A DNA stretch of 64,000 nt from Chitinophagaceae bacterium. GTDB taxonomy: Bacteria; Bacteroidota; Bacteroidia; Chitinophagales; Chitinophagaceae. The position numbers were made by a program, and so were the translations under genes. The notes below the pieces were generated by a model. The model made no database searches. It was not told the DNA's origin and saw nothing but the letters and a program-made list of their open reading frames with translations. Positions 1-6,793 of this stretch are shown here, in pieces. The stretch lies in NCBI GenBank assembly GCA_022843585.1, contig JALHNJ010000001.1:1240001-1304000 (forward strand). Reading direction: 5' to 3'. The first letter of the stretch is position 1; the number at the start of each line of letters is the position of its first letter.

Positions 1-171
1 TTCTTCACTAGTCCTCACTTCTTGAATATCCTCACCATTTCTAAATTTAATCACATCAAGATTTTTGTTAGCCCAGGTTTGGTATCCAATTTTTATTTCA
101 TTTTTTTTACTAGTACATGAAAATAAAAAAATCAATACTAAAAATTGGAGATAGTTTCTAATAATGCTCAT
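1..171 (-). CDS. FISUMP-like lipoprotein, N-terminal fragment
   Basis: The frame is open from an ATG at 171 to the left edge with no stop, so only the first 57 residues are present. It starts with a lipoprotein signal: a hydrophobic stretch ending FLFSC, with the lipobox Cys at residue 19. The mature part opens with IGYQTWANKNLDVIKFRNG. This resembles the opening of the 'Fibrobacter succinogenes major paralogous domain' (TIGR02145), where IGxQxW, NLxV and FRNG are conserved. That family is exported or surface-located and has no known biochemical role. The lipoprotein call is strong; the family call rests on one motif block. It is too short for the usual ORF length cut-offs because the window edge truncates it. 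Confidence 0.6.
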   Translation of the reverse strand, partial: MSIIRNYLQFLVLIFLFSCTSKKNEIKIGYQTWANKNLDVIKFRNGEDIQEVRTSEE

Positions 172-341
172 ATCTAAAATTTATCCTTAAATTTAATTAT
201 AACTTTCTTTATTTCCGCCTTAGCTTGTTAGCTATCATCAGGGATATATTGTTGGGTTTAGTTATAGAAGACTTACAAGAGAATAAATAGACTGATCTCA
301 TGGTGTTTTATAACGCATTATTATTTTTTATGAATTAGTCA

Positions 342-1187
342 TTAGGAAATTTCAAAATCTTTTAGCGTCTTTCCATTTTTTTGCTTCCATTCAGTGAGGC
401 CGTTTGCGTTTCTACCCATTACCATAACAGCTGCAGTAGAAGGGCTGCTAAATATGTAGTCTTCTGAAAATTCATAAAATTCGCCTTTGTTTATAAGCAC
501 ACCTTCGTTAATTAGTTTTTGCCTAAGACTTACAAAACTTGGTGTCATAGAGTTTACAATGGTAGATGCGGCTTTAGAACCTTTAAAAACAACAAACCCA
601 TCTGATGTGGGTTCTCCTTGTCCGTCAGCACCACGAGCAGCTTTTATTGCAAATGGTTCTTGCTTTTGTTTGGGTTGGAACTCTCTTTTTTCGTCAAACA
701 CTTTATGGCCAAGCGTATTAACAAGCATTTTTATATTTTCAATATACTCTTCCATCTCTGCTCTGTCAGATTCTGAAATTGATGATTGAGTAGGAATAAT
801 AGAATTGTCTAGTATGTAGCGATTTGCAAGTTTTGCAATATCATGAAGTCTATTTTCTAAATATTTTATATGTGCTTTATTTAAGTTTTCATCTTTACTG
901 ATGAAAACTACAGCCTCATTCCAAAATTCCTTTTGTGTAAGTTGCTGATTGAGCCTTTTTAATATCGATTCAGCTTCGCCGATATAAACTCGATCTTTTC
1001 CATTATCATCTTTACCAAAGAGAAGATATACTCCTGTACTTGTCAAGTCACTTCGATCTGTGCAATCCTTGATTTTAATACGTGGAATTTTATAAGCTTT
1101 ACCTGACCAGTTCGAGATTTCACAACTCATTCTTCCGTTTGGGTCGCCATCAATAAGGAATATTTTTATTGTCTTACCAAATTTCAT
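342..1187 (-). CDS. GIY-YIG nuclease family protein with DUF4357
   Basis: This 281-residue protein has two parts. Residues about 50-125 look like a GIY-YIG nuclease-like domain: GVYLLF at 52-57 stands for the GIY strand, VYIGEAE around 67-73 for the YIG strand, an Arg/Lys-rich helix follows, and Glu111 in YLENRL fits the metal-binding Glu. Residues about 195-278 match DUF4357, with GFVVFKGSKA at the start and a conserved NGLTEWKQKNGKTLKDFE end (NG..EWK..GK.L). GIY-YIG/DUF4357 proteins are common cytoplasmic proteins of unknown biological role; some sit near restriction-modification genes, but none is seen here. The neighbours (a lipoprotein fragment and carA) give no functional hint. The domain call is good, the cellular role unknown. 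Confidence 0.8.
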   Translation of the reverse strand: MKFGKTIKIFLIDGDPNGRMSCEISNWSGKAYKIPRIKIKDCTDRSDLTSTGVYLLFGKDDNGKDRVYIGEAESILKRLNQQLTQKEFWNEAVVFISKDENLNKAHIKYLENRLHDIAKLANRYILDNSIIPTQSSISESDRAEMEEYIENIKMLVNTLGHKVFDEKREFQPKQKQEPFAIKAARGADGQGEPTSDGFVVFKGSKAASTIVNSMTPSFVSLRQKLINEGVLINKGEFYEFSEDYIFSSPSTAAVMVMGRNANGLTEWKQKNGKTLKDFEIS

Positions 1188-1355
1188 TTGACAAGTTTTG
1201 CGTTTTATTATTTGAGTATACTACTTTGAAAATTTCGTTTTGTTAGTGTGTTTTCTGCTGCAATGGGCTAGCTATGCATCTTCATTGCCTTTTTTCAAAT
1301 CTAATTAATTTCTTACGCAAAATCGACAAGTGTCATTTCAAAATCAATAGTACCC

Positions 1356-1440
1356 TTCGAAAATGCCGAGTAGCGAACAGAACGATGAAGACCCGATAGC
1401 TATCGGGTGCGACGCAACCGGGCTGATAGTAGCAATGCAG
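1356..1440 (+). repeat. Dispersed repeat, copy A (hairpin flanked by two conserved blocks)
   Basis: Two conserved blocks flank a short palindrome. The left block, TTCGAAAATGCCGAGT (1356-1371), matches 47162-47177 with one difference. The right block (1413-1440, GGGCTGATAGTAGCAATGCAG-like) matches 47251-47278 at 24 of 28 bases. Between them lies the perfect palindrome CCCGATAGCTATCGGG (1392-1407). The inserts in the two copies are unrelated in sequence, but each forms a hairpin. Confidence 0.6.
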
Positions 1441-1458
1441 CGGGAAACCAAAATACAA

Positions 1459-1482
1459 GATGCCTCCTTCGTCGGCATGACA
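1459..1482 (-). repeat. Short dispersed repeat, same family as 52761-52784
   Basis: Read on the minus strand, this 24-base block begins TGTCATGCCGACGAAGG and ends AGGCATC. It matches the left arm of the nested inverted repeat at 52754-52880 at 21 of 24 positions. Here only one arm is present, so it looks like a fragment of that element. Confidence 0.55.
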
Positions 1483-1543
1483 ACTACCCAGTGTTGTGCA
1501 TAACCCCTGCAAAATTCTCTCCTTCAAATCCCTTTTTCTGCCC

Positions 1544-1551
1544 TACATTTG
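1544..1551 (+). promoter_or_regulatory. Putative carA promoter, -7 box
   Basis: TACATTTG fits the Bacteroidota -7 consensus TAnnTTTG exactly and lies 32 bases before the chosen carA ATG. I see no convincing TTTG at the -33 position, so this is half a promoter only. Confidence 0.4.
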
Positions 1552-1582
1552 CGCAATTTGTTTATATAGAAACCCACAAAGA

Positions 1583-2689
1583 ATGACTGACAAAAAAACT
1601 CCCGCCGTTTTATTATTAGCTGATGGAACTATTGCCCACGGTTTTGCCTTTGGTGCTATTGGCACTACTACCGGCGAAATTTGTTTTAATACTGGGATGA
1701 CGGGCTACCAGGAAGTGTTTACCGACCCTAGTTATTTTGGACAGATCCTGATCATGAACAGTGCCCATATTGGTAACTACGGCGTAAAGGAAGCAGATGT
1801 GGAAAGCGACAGTGTAAAAATAAATGGGTTGATCGGCAGAAACCTCGAAGACCAGTATTCGAGAAAAATGGCGAATGGTTCTTTGAACGAATACATGAGA
1901 AACAATAATATTGTTTCGATAGAAGGAGTGGACACCAGAGCTTTGGTGGCACATGTTCGCACCAAAGGTGCTATGAACTGTATCATTTCATCGGAAACAA
2001 CGGATATAGAAGTATTGAAAAAGAAATTGGCAGAAACACCGAATATGGACGGCCTTGAGCTGGCTTCGAAAGTAAGTACAAAAGAAACGTATGAAATGGG
2101 TGATGCGAATTCAGCAATCCGAATTGCAGTGATGGATTATGGTGTGAAGCGAAATATTTTGAATTGCATGGTAGAGAGAGGTGCCTATGTAAAAGTGTTT
2201 CCTGCAAAAACGGCATTGGAGGAAGTAAAGAAATTTCAACCGAACGGCTATTTTATTTCCAACGGCCCCGGTGATCCTGCACCAATGGATTATGCAGTGG
2301 CTACCCTAAAACAAATATTGAAAGAAGAGAAACCAGTCTTTGGAATTTGTTTAGGTCACCAGTTGCTGGCATTGGCAAATGATATTCCTACTTTTAAAAT
2401 GCATCATGGTCATAGAGGATTGAACCATCCGGTTAAAAATATTATTTCTGGTCGCTCAGAAATTACTACACAAAATCACGGCTTTGGTGTTGATCCGGAA
2501 GCGGTGAAAAAAGCGGATCATATTGAAATTACTCATGTTAATCTGAATGATCAATCTATTGAAGGCATTCGGGTAAAAGGGAAACCAGCTTTCTCTGTGC
2601 AGTATCATCCGGAAGCTACACCCGGCCCGCATGATAGCCGGTATTTATTTGATGAGTTTATTGCGTTGATAAAAGAACAGAAGAACTAA
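1583..2689 (+). CDS. carA: Carbamoyl-phosphate synthase small subunit
   Basis: This is the glutaminase subunit of carbamoyl-phosphate synthetase. It hydrolyses glutamine and passes ammonia to CarB for arginine and pyrimidine synthesis in the cytoplasm. The 368-residue length is normal. The N-terminal CarA domain shows GEICFNTGMTGYQE (31-44) and a conserved TDPSYFGQI. The C-terminal class I amidotransferase domain carries the nucleophile Cys256 in FGICLGHQ, with His342 and Glu344 in YHPEATPGPHD. I placed the start at the ATG at 1583. An upstream in-frame ATG at 1496 would add 29 residues unlike CarA and would lie before the likely promoter. CarB is not in the window, so the two subunits are not an adjacent pair on this side. 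Confidence 0.97.
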   Translation: MTDKKTPAVLLLADGTIAHGFAFGAIGTTTGEICFNTGMTGYQEVFTDPSYFGQILIMNSAHIGNYGVKEADVESDSVKINGLIGRNLEDQYSRKMANGSLNEYMRNNNIVSIEGVDTRALVAHVRTKGAMNCIISSETTDIEVLKKKLAETPNMDGLELASKVSTKETYEMGDANSAIRIAVMDYGVKRNILNCMVERGAYVKVFPAKTALEEVKKFQPNGYFISNGPGDPAPMDYAVATLKQILKEEKPVFGICLGHQLLALANDIPTFKMHHGHRGLNHPVKNIISGRSEITTQNHGFGVDPEAVKKADHIEITHVNLNDQSIEGIRVKGKPAFSVQYHPEATPGPHDSRYLFDEFIALIKEQKN

Positions 2690-2839
2690 TTACTACTTCC
2701 CTGTTAACAGATGTTTCACTAACTGTTGTTAGTTATATTCTTTTTCTACAATTCATACCGCTATATAGCAGTTGATACATTATCATCTTTCTATTGACAA
2801 ATAGCAATTGTTCCTTTATGGTATTAAACCAGATCGGAA

Positions 2840-3313
2840 ATGAAAAAGATAACAATCATTGTACTGCTGGCCGGATTTCTTACAGCTTTTACAACCACCG
2901 GTAACAATGATAACATTGCAGAAAATGTAAAAGAACTGTACGGTTACCAACTTAAACACAAAGACATTGACCTGAGTGATTTTAACCTCTGGGTTATAAC
3001 TACCGGTGAAGGATTTGACAGAACATTTATTGCGGAGACAGACAAAGTAGCCCGTCCGGATTTTAATGCAGAGCTGGTAATTGCCGGAAAAGTGGAAACG
3101 CTTAATTATTCCTATCGTTTAAAATTCAAAACTATTTTAACGAAAGGCGATGAGATGAATGTGTACTTCTCAGTACGAAAAGCAGGAGCGGCAAAACAGG
3201 GTAATGGGCCATTATCGCTGGCAACAGTTTCAAAGAACCAGGGCATTAAAAAAATAAATTTCTTCCACGATAATATTTTAGTGAGAACGGTGCCGATTGT
3301 TTGGGTGTATTAA
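2840..3313 (+). CDS. Exported protein of unknown function
   Basis: A 157-residue protein not assigned to a family. Residues 1-20 (MKKITIIVLLAGFLTAFTTT) form a typical signal peptide, so the mature protein is probably periplasmic or outer-membrane facing. The rest is polar with alternating hydrophobic stretches that suggest beta strands, no Cys and no obvious catalytic motif. It ends in a hydrophobic LVRTVPIVWVY. It lies alone between carA and aroQ, separated from carA by 150 bases. I infer export only. Confidence 0.7.
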   Translation: MKKITIIVLLAGFLTAFTTTGNNDNIAENVKELYGYQLKHKDIDLSDFNLWVITTGEGFDRTFIAETDKVARPDFNAELVIAGKVETLNYSYRLKFKTILTKGDEMNVYFSVRKAGAAKQGNGPLSLATVSKNQGIKKINFFHDNILVRTVPIVWVY

Positions 3314-3335
3314 GAGAACCGTAGCCGATTTTTTT

Positions 3336-3417
3336 TCTCGCAAAGGCGCAAGGACGCAAAGAATACAACGACGAAGCTGAATTTTGCGACTTGGAGTTTT
3401 TGCGAGACTTTTTCTTT
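3336..3417. repeat. Imperfect inverted repeat built on CGCAA units
   Basis: The stretch starts TCTCGCAAAGGCGCAAGG and ends TTTTTGCGAGA, so its ends are inverted copies (TCTCGCAAA / TTTGCGAGA-like). Inside the left half CGCAA recurs three times at 8-base steps. It lies between the exported protein and aroQ and could fold as a long hairpin, acting as a terminator for the upstream gene. Confidence 0.5.
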
Positions 3418-3429
3418 TATATTCGGGGT

Positions 3430-3849
3430 ATGAAGATTGCCATCATTAACGGCCCGAACCTGAATTTACTCGGTAAAAGAGAACCCGGCATTTACGGCAG
3501 TACCTCTTTCGAAGAATTTTTAGAAGGTCTTAAAAAGAAGTATGCCAATATCGACATCAATTATTTTCAAAGTAATGTAGAAGGTGAAATAGTGAACGAA
3601 CTACAACGGGTAGGTTTCGATTACGATGGCATTGTATTAAATGCCGGTGCATATACACATACATCCATTGCTATTGGTGATGCGGTGGCAGCTATTAAAA
3701 CGCCGGTGGTGGAAGTGCATATTTCTAATGTGCATGCACGGGAAGATTTTAGAAAGTTTTCTTACCTCAGTGCAAAAGTTGCAGGCAGCATTGTTGGTTT
3801 AGGGTTGAAAGGCTATGAGCTGGCTATTGACTGGTTGGTCTCCCGTTAA
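3430..3849 (+). CDS. aroQ: 3-dehydroquinate dehydratase, type II
   Basis: This enzyme dehydrates 3-dehydroquinate to 3-dehydroshikimate, the third step of the shikimate pathway, in the cytoplasm. The 139-residue length is typical of the small dodecameric type II family. It begins KIAIINGPNLNLLGKREPG, the family signature, with catalytic Arg17 and Tyr22, and has the conserved HISNVHAREDFR with catalytic His102. The ATG at 3430 is chosen because family members start exactly at this strand. An upstream in-frame ATG at 3391 would add 13 residues encoded inside the hairpin repeat. No other shikimate gene is nearby. Confidence 0.97.
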   Translation: MKIAIINGPNLNLLGKREPGIYGSTSFEEFLEGLKKKYANIDINYFQSNVEGEIVNELQRVGFDYDGIVLNAGAYTHTSIAIGDAVAAIKTPVVEVHISNVHAREDFRKFSYLSAKVAGSIVGLGLKGYELAIDWLVSR

Positions 3850-3890
3850 TCCTACTGATTCTTCTCAATTTTGTTAATAACCCTTATCAG

Positions 3891-3919
3891 TTGCAATAGT
3901 TTTATTAGCTATAGTTTTG
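3891..3919 (+). promoter_or_regulatory. Putative promoter of the CoA-transferase gene
   Basis: TTG at 3891-3893 is followed after 18 bases by TAGTTTTG (3912-3919), an exact match to the Bacteroidota -7 box TAnnTTTG with acceptable spacing. The ATG follows only 4 bases later, which would make the transcript leaderless or nearly so. Confidence 0.5.
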
Positions 3920-3923
3920 CCGC

Positions 3924-5207
3924 ATGAAATTACCTTTCACTTATAAAATGGCTGAAGAGGCATTATCCGTTATACGATCTGGTAACAGGGTTTTTGTACA
4001 GGGAAGTGCTCAAACACCACTGTATTTATTACGGGAGTTAGGTAAACAGGCTCCCCGGCTGCAAGATGTGGAGTTGACTTTTATAACTGTACAGGGAGAT
4101 ATTGAATTGGATAAACCACAATATGCCAATTCATTTCATATCAATTGCATGTTTGTATCCGGCTCGGTACGCAAAGCTGTGAATGAAGGTCGGGCTGATT
4201 TTATTCCTGTTTTTTTAAGTGATATTCCTGATCTGTTCCGCAACGAATTAAAGCTAGATGTTGCATTGGTACAGGTTTCTCCACCTGATGCTCATGGCTA
4301 TTGCTCCTTAGGCGTATCAGTGGATATTGCCCGCAGTGCGGTTAATACCGCCCGGCACATTATTGCGCAGGTAAATCCCAGAGTTCCCCGCACACATGGT
4401 GATAGTCTTATTCATACTTCAAGATTTACTTCCATGGTCTATCACCAGGAAGAACTACCGGAAGTTGACTATGGTGCGAAAGTGGGAGAGAAAGAATTGA
4501 AGATCGGAAAATTAATTGCCGGGCTGATTGAAGACGGCAGCACCCTGCAAATGGGCATCGGTACAATTCCTGATGCGGTGATGAAATCATTGTATCACCA
4601 TAAAAATTTAGGGGTGCATACAGAAATGTGCAGCGATGGCATTATTGATTTGTTTGATAAGGACATCATCAATAATTCGCAGAAAACAATTCACCCTAAT
4701 AAAACAGTTACCGGCTTTGCTATTGGTACCCGTCGATTGTATGATTATGTGGATGATAATCCTGCTTTTGCTTTTTTAGATATTGATTATGTAAACAATC
4801 CGCATGTAATCCGCCGTAACCCAAAGGTGGTTGCTATCAACAGTGCCATTGAAGTGGATATTACCGGGCAGGTATGTGCAGATTCCATTGGTTCATTACA
4901 ATACAGTGGTATTGGGGGGCAAATGGATTTTATGCGGGGTGCAGCATTAAGCGAAGGAGGCAAACCCATCATTGCTTTAACGAGTCGTACTGCTAAAGGC
5001 ATTAATCGCATTGTACCATTTTTAAAACCCGGTGCCGGAGTAGTAACTACCCGTGGTCATATTCATTATGTAGTTACAGAATATGGAACAGCTTATTTAT
5101 TTGGTAAGAACCTTCGACAAAGAGCCAAGTCATTAATTGATATTGCTCATCCTGATGACAGGGAAATGCTGGAGAAAGCCTGTATAGAAAGATTTCAACA
5201 GTTTTAA
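3924..5207 (+). CDS. Acetyl-CoA hydrolase/4-hydroxybutyrate CoA-transferase family protein
   Basis: A 427-residue member of the acetyl-CoA hydrolase/transferase family, whose members move CoA between acyl-CoA and a free acid such as acetate or hydrolyse acyl-CoA. Both halves are present. The N-terminal half has QVSPPDAHGYCSLG (117-130). The C-terminal half has LQMGIGTIPDAV (208-219), VHTEMCSDG with the likely catalytic Glu234 that forms the acyl/CoA thioester intermediate, and the glycine-rich QYSGIGGQMDF near residue 330. The length suits the butyrate/4-hydroxybutyrate CoA-transferase branch, but the natural substrate cannot be read from sequence. It is monocistronic, with its own promoter-like sequence directly upstream. 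Confidence 0.9.
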   Translation: MKLPFTYKMAEEALSVIRSGNRVFVQGSAQTPLYLLRELGKQAPRLQDVELTFITVQGDIELDKPQYANSFHINCMFVSGSVRKAVNEGRADFIPVFLSDIPDLFRNELKLDVALVQVSPPDAHGYCSLGVSVDIARSAVNTARHIIAQVNPRVPRTHGDSLIHTSRFTSMVYHQEELPEVDYGAKVGEKELKIGKLIAGLIEDGSTLQMGIGTIPDAVMKSLYHHKNLGVHTEMCSDGIIDLFDKDIINNSQKTIHPNKTVTGFAIGTRRLYDYVDDNPAFAFLDIDYVNNPHVIRRNPKVVAINSAIEVDITGQVCADSIGSLQYSGIGGQMDFMRGAALSEGGKPIIALTSRTAKGINRIVPFLKPGAGVVTTRGHIHYVVTEYGTAYLFGKNLRQRAKSLIDIAHPDDREMLEKACIERFQQF

Positions 5208-5384
5208 AAATTTCCCAGCAAGAGATAAAGTCCGAGAGGCAATTCCAACCTGTTTAGTTTCTCCATGTTAGTAGTACCTTTGTCCCAATAACTCCTTCAC
5301 AGCGGGGAACAAAATTGCTACTGGCACACCACTAAAATCTTGTATAGGTAAACTATCTTTAGCAGAACCATAAACCTGACTGAC

Positions 5385-6746
5385 ATGAAGAAGATTTTAT
5401 TATTCTTATCTCTCTTTTTACCTCTTACATTTTTTGCACAGCAAACTAAGATGACACCGGTGCAGATCGCTGAACGGAATAAGCCCGGAACAGTAATGAT
5501 ACAAGCGACCTTTAAAGGAACTGTTAGTGCTATTAAGCCGGAGTTTGATACACCGGCATTGGAGGCGTTGGCGCAACAGGTAAAACAACAACTGGAAGAT
5601 GAGGGGAAGTTTAATACAGACCTTTTCTGGAATATTTATATCCGTTCCTTTTGTGCAGGCATAGATAAATATATGATGAAGGGAACAGAAACATTAAGTA
5701 AAGAACTTAATACAACAATGATCGGCTCCGGCTTTATCGTTACACCTGATGGTTACGTCATCACCAATGCACATGTGGTAGATGAGAATGATGAAACCAC
5801 TAAGAAGAATTTTGCGCAGCAGGCTTTTCAGCAAATACTGGATGAAGATGCGGCCGATATTGAGAAAACAATGGGGCGTAAGTTAACGGAAGAAGAAGCT
5901 AAAGCACTGACCGATGCTAATAGCTGGTACTTTACGCAAACCATGGAGGTAGGCAATATTAAAAAGGAATTTAGTGTGGTGATGGGTATCTCGGGTGATA
6001 ATGGAAAGATTATCCCGATGACGATACCTGCTAATTTAATAACACAAGGTGCGGCCATACCGGGAAAAGATGTAGCAATTCTTAAACTAACCAAAAAACA
6101 TACCTACCCAACAATACGAATGGGGAACGATAAAGAAATGAGGGTGGGAGACCAGGTATATGTACTGGGATATCCTGCTGTAGCTACTTTTCACCCATTA
6201 ATTTCAGAAGAGTCTGTTTCTGAAGCATCACTTACAAGAGGATTAGTAAGTGCTAAGAAAAATATGAAAGATGGCTGGGAAGTATTACAAATAGATGCAG
6301 CGATTACACATGGTAACAGCGGAGGCCCGGTTATGAATGAATATGGTGAGGTAATTGGCCTTGCTACTTTTGGCAGTATCGATTACCAGCGGCAGGCAGA
6401 AGTACAGGGCATGAATTTTATTGTTCCAAGTACTATTGTAGACGAGTTTATTGATGAGGCTAATGTTAAACCCGCCATGAGTGATATTTCATTGGTATAT
6501 GAAGAAGCATTGGCTTTGTACGATGAATCCCGCTATAAGAAAGCATTAGCAAAATTTGATGAAGTAAAAGGCATGAATGCTTCTTTTCCTTTTATTGATA
6601 AAATGATAAAAGACACGGAAAAGAATATTGAAAAAGGATTGGATAAAGAACCAAATGACATGACAATGTATTATTACATTGGAGGTGGAGCGGTGTTGTT
6701 GATATTGATTTTGGTCTTGCTGTTGCGAAAGAAAAAGAAAGGCTGA
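5385..6746 (+). CDS. Membrane-anchored trypsin-like serine protease (S1C type)
   Basis: This 453-residue protein has a signal peptide (1-18, ending FFAQQ), a trypsin-like domain and a single C-terminal membrane segment (about 424-446) followed by RKKKKG. The triad is His130 in GYVITNAHVVD, Asp229 in GKDVAILKL and Ser312 in THGNSGGPV. Two helical stretches are inserted compared with DegP-like domains: about residues 50-110 before the His strand and about 133-195 between His and Asp. There is no PDZ domain. Instead, residues 370-415 form a short TPR-like helical pair (YEEALALYDESRYKKALAKF). The topology predicts a periplasmic protease tethered to the inner membrane. The target is unknown, and it is transcribed alone. 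Confidence 0.88.
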   Translation: MKKILLFLSLFLPLTFFAQQTKMTPVQIAERNKPGTVMIQATFKGTVSAIKPEFDTPALEALAQQVKQQLEDEGKFNTDLFWNIYIRSFCAGIDKYMMKGTETLSKELNTTMIGSGFIVTPDGYVITNAHVVDENDETTKKNFAQQAFQQILDEDAADIEKTMGRKLTEEEAKALTDANSWYFTQTMEVGNIKKEFSVVMGISGDNGKIIPMTIPANLITQGAAIPGKDVAILKLTKKHTYPTIRMGNDKEMRVGDQVYVLGYPAVATFHPLISEESVSEASLTRGLVSAKKNMKDGWEVLQIDAAITHGNSGGPVMNEYGEVIGLATFGSIDYQRQAEVQGMNFIVPSTIVDEFIDEANVKPAMSDISLVYEEALALYDESRYKKALAKFDEVKGMNASFPFIDKMIKDTEKNIEKGLDKEPNDMTMYYYIGGGAVLLILILVLLLRKKKKG

Positions 6747-6756
6747 TTGAAGAAAT

Positions 6757-6791
6757 TAAAAAGCCCCGATTTATAAATCGGGGCTTTTTAA
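6757..6791. terminator. Bidirectional hairpin terminator
   Basis: AAAAAGCCCCGATTT and its complement AAATCGGGGCTTTTT form a long perfect stem around a few bases. The flanking A- and T-runs let it work for both convergent genes, the protease ending at 6746 and the BNR protein ending at 6794. Confidence 0.85.
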
Positions 6792-6793
6792 TT

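Larger units (their letters stand above)
1188..1582. other. Intergenic region with repeats, upstream of carA
   Basis: No credible gene lies in this 395-base gap. It holds two palindromic or dispersed repeat blocks (1356-1440 and 1459-1482, listed separately) and the putative carA promoter box at 1544-1551. A minus-strand open frame at 1333-1527 runs straight through the repeats and is not taken as a gene. Confidence 0.6.

Noticed and set aside
1333-1527. 64-residue minus-strand open frame in the gap before carA
   Set aside because: It runs through two repeat blocks and the putative carA promoter, has no family motif, and such frames often arise in palindromic repeats.
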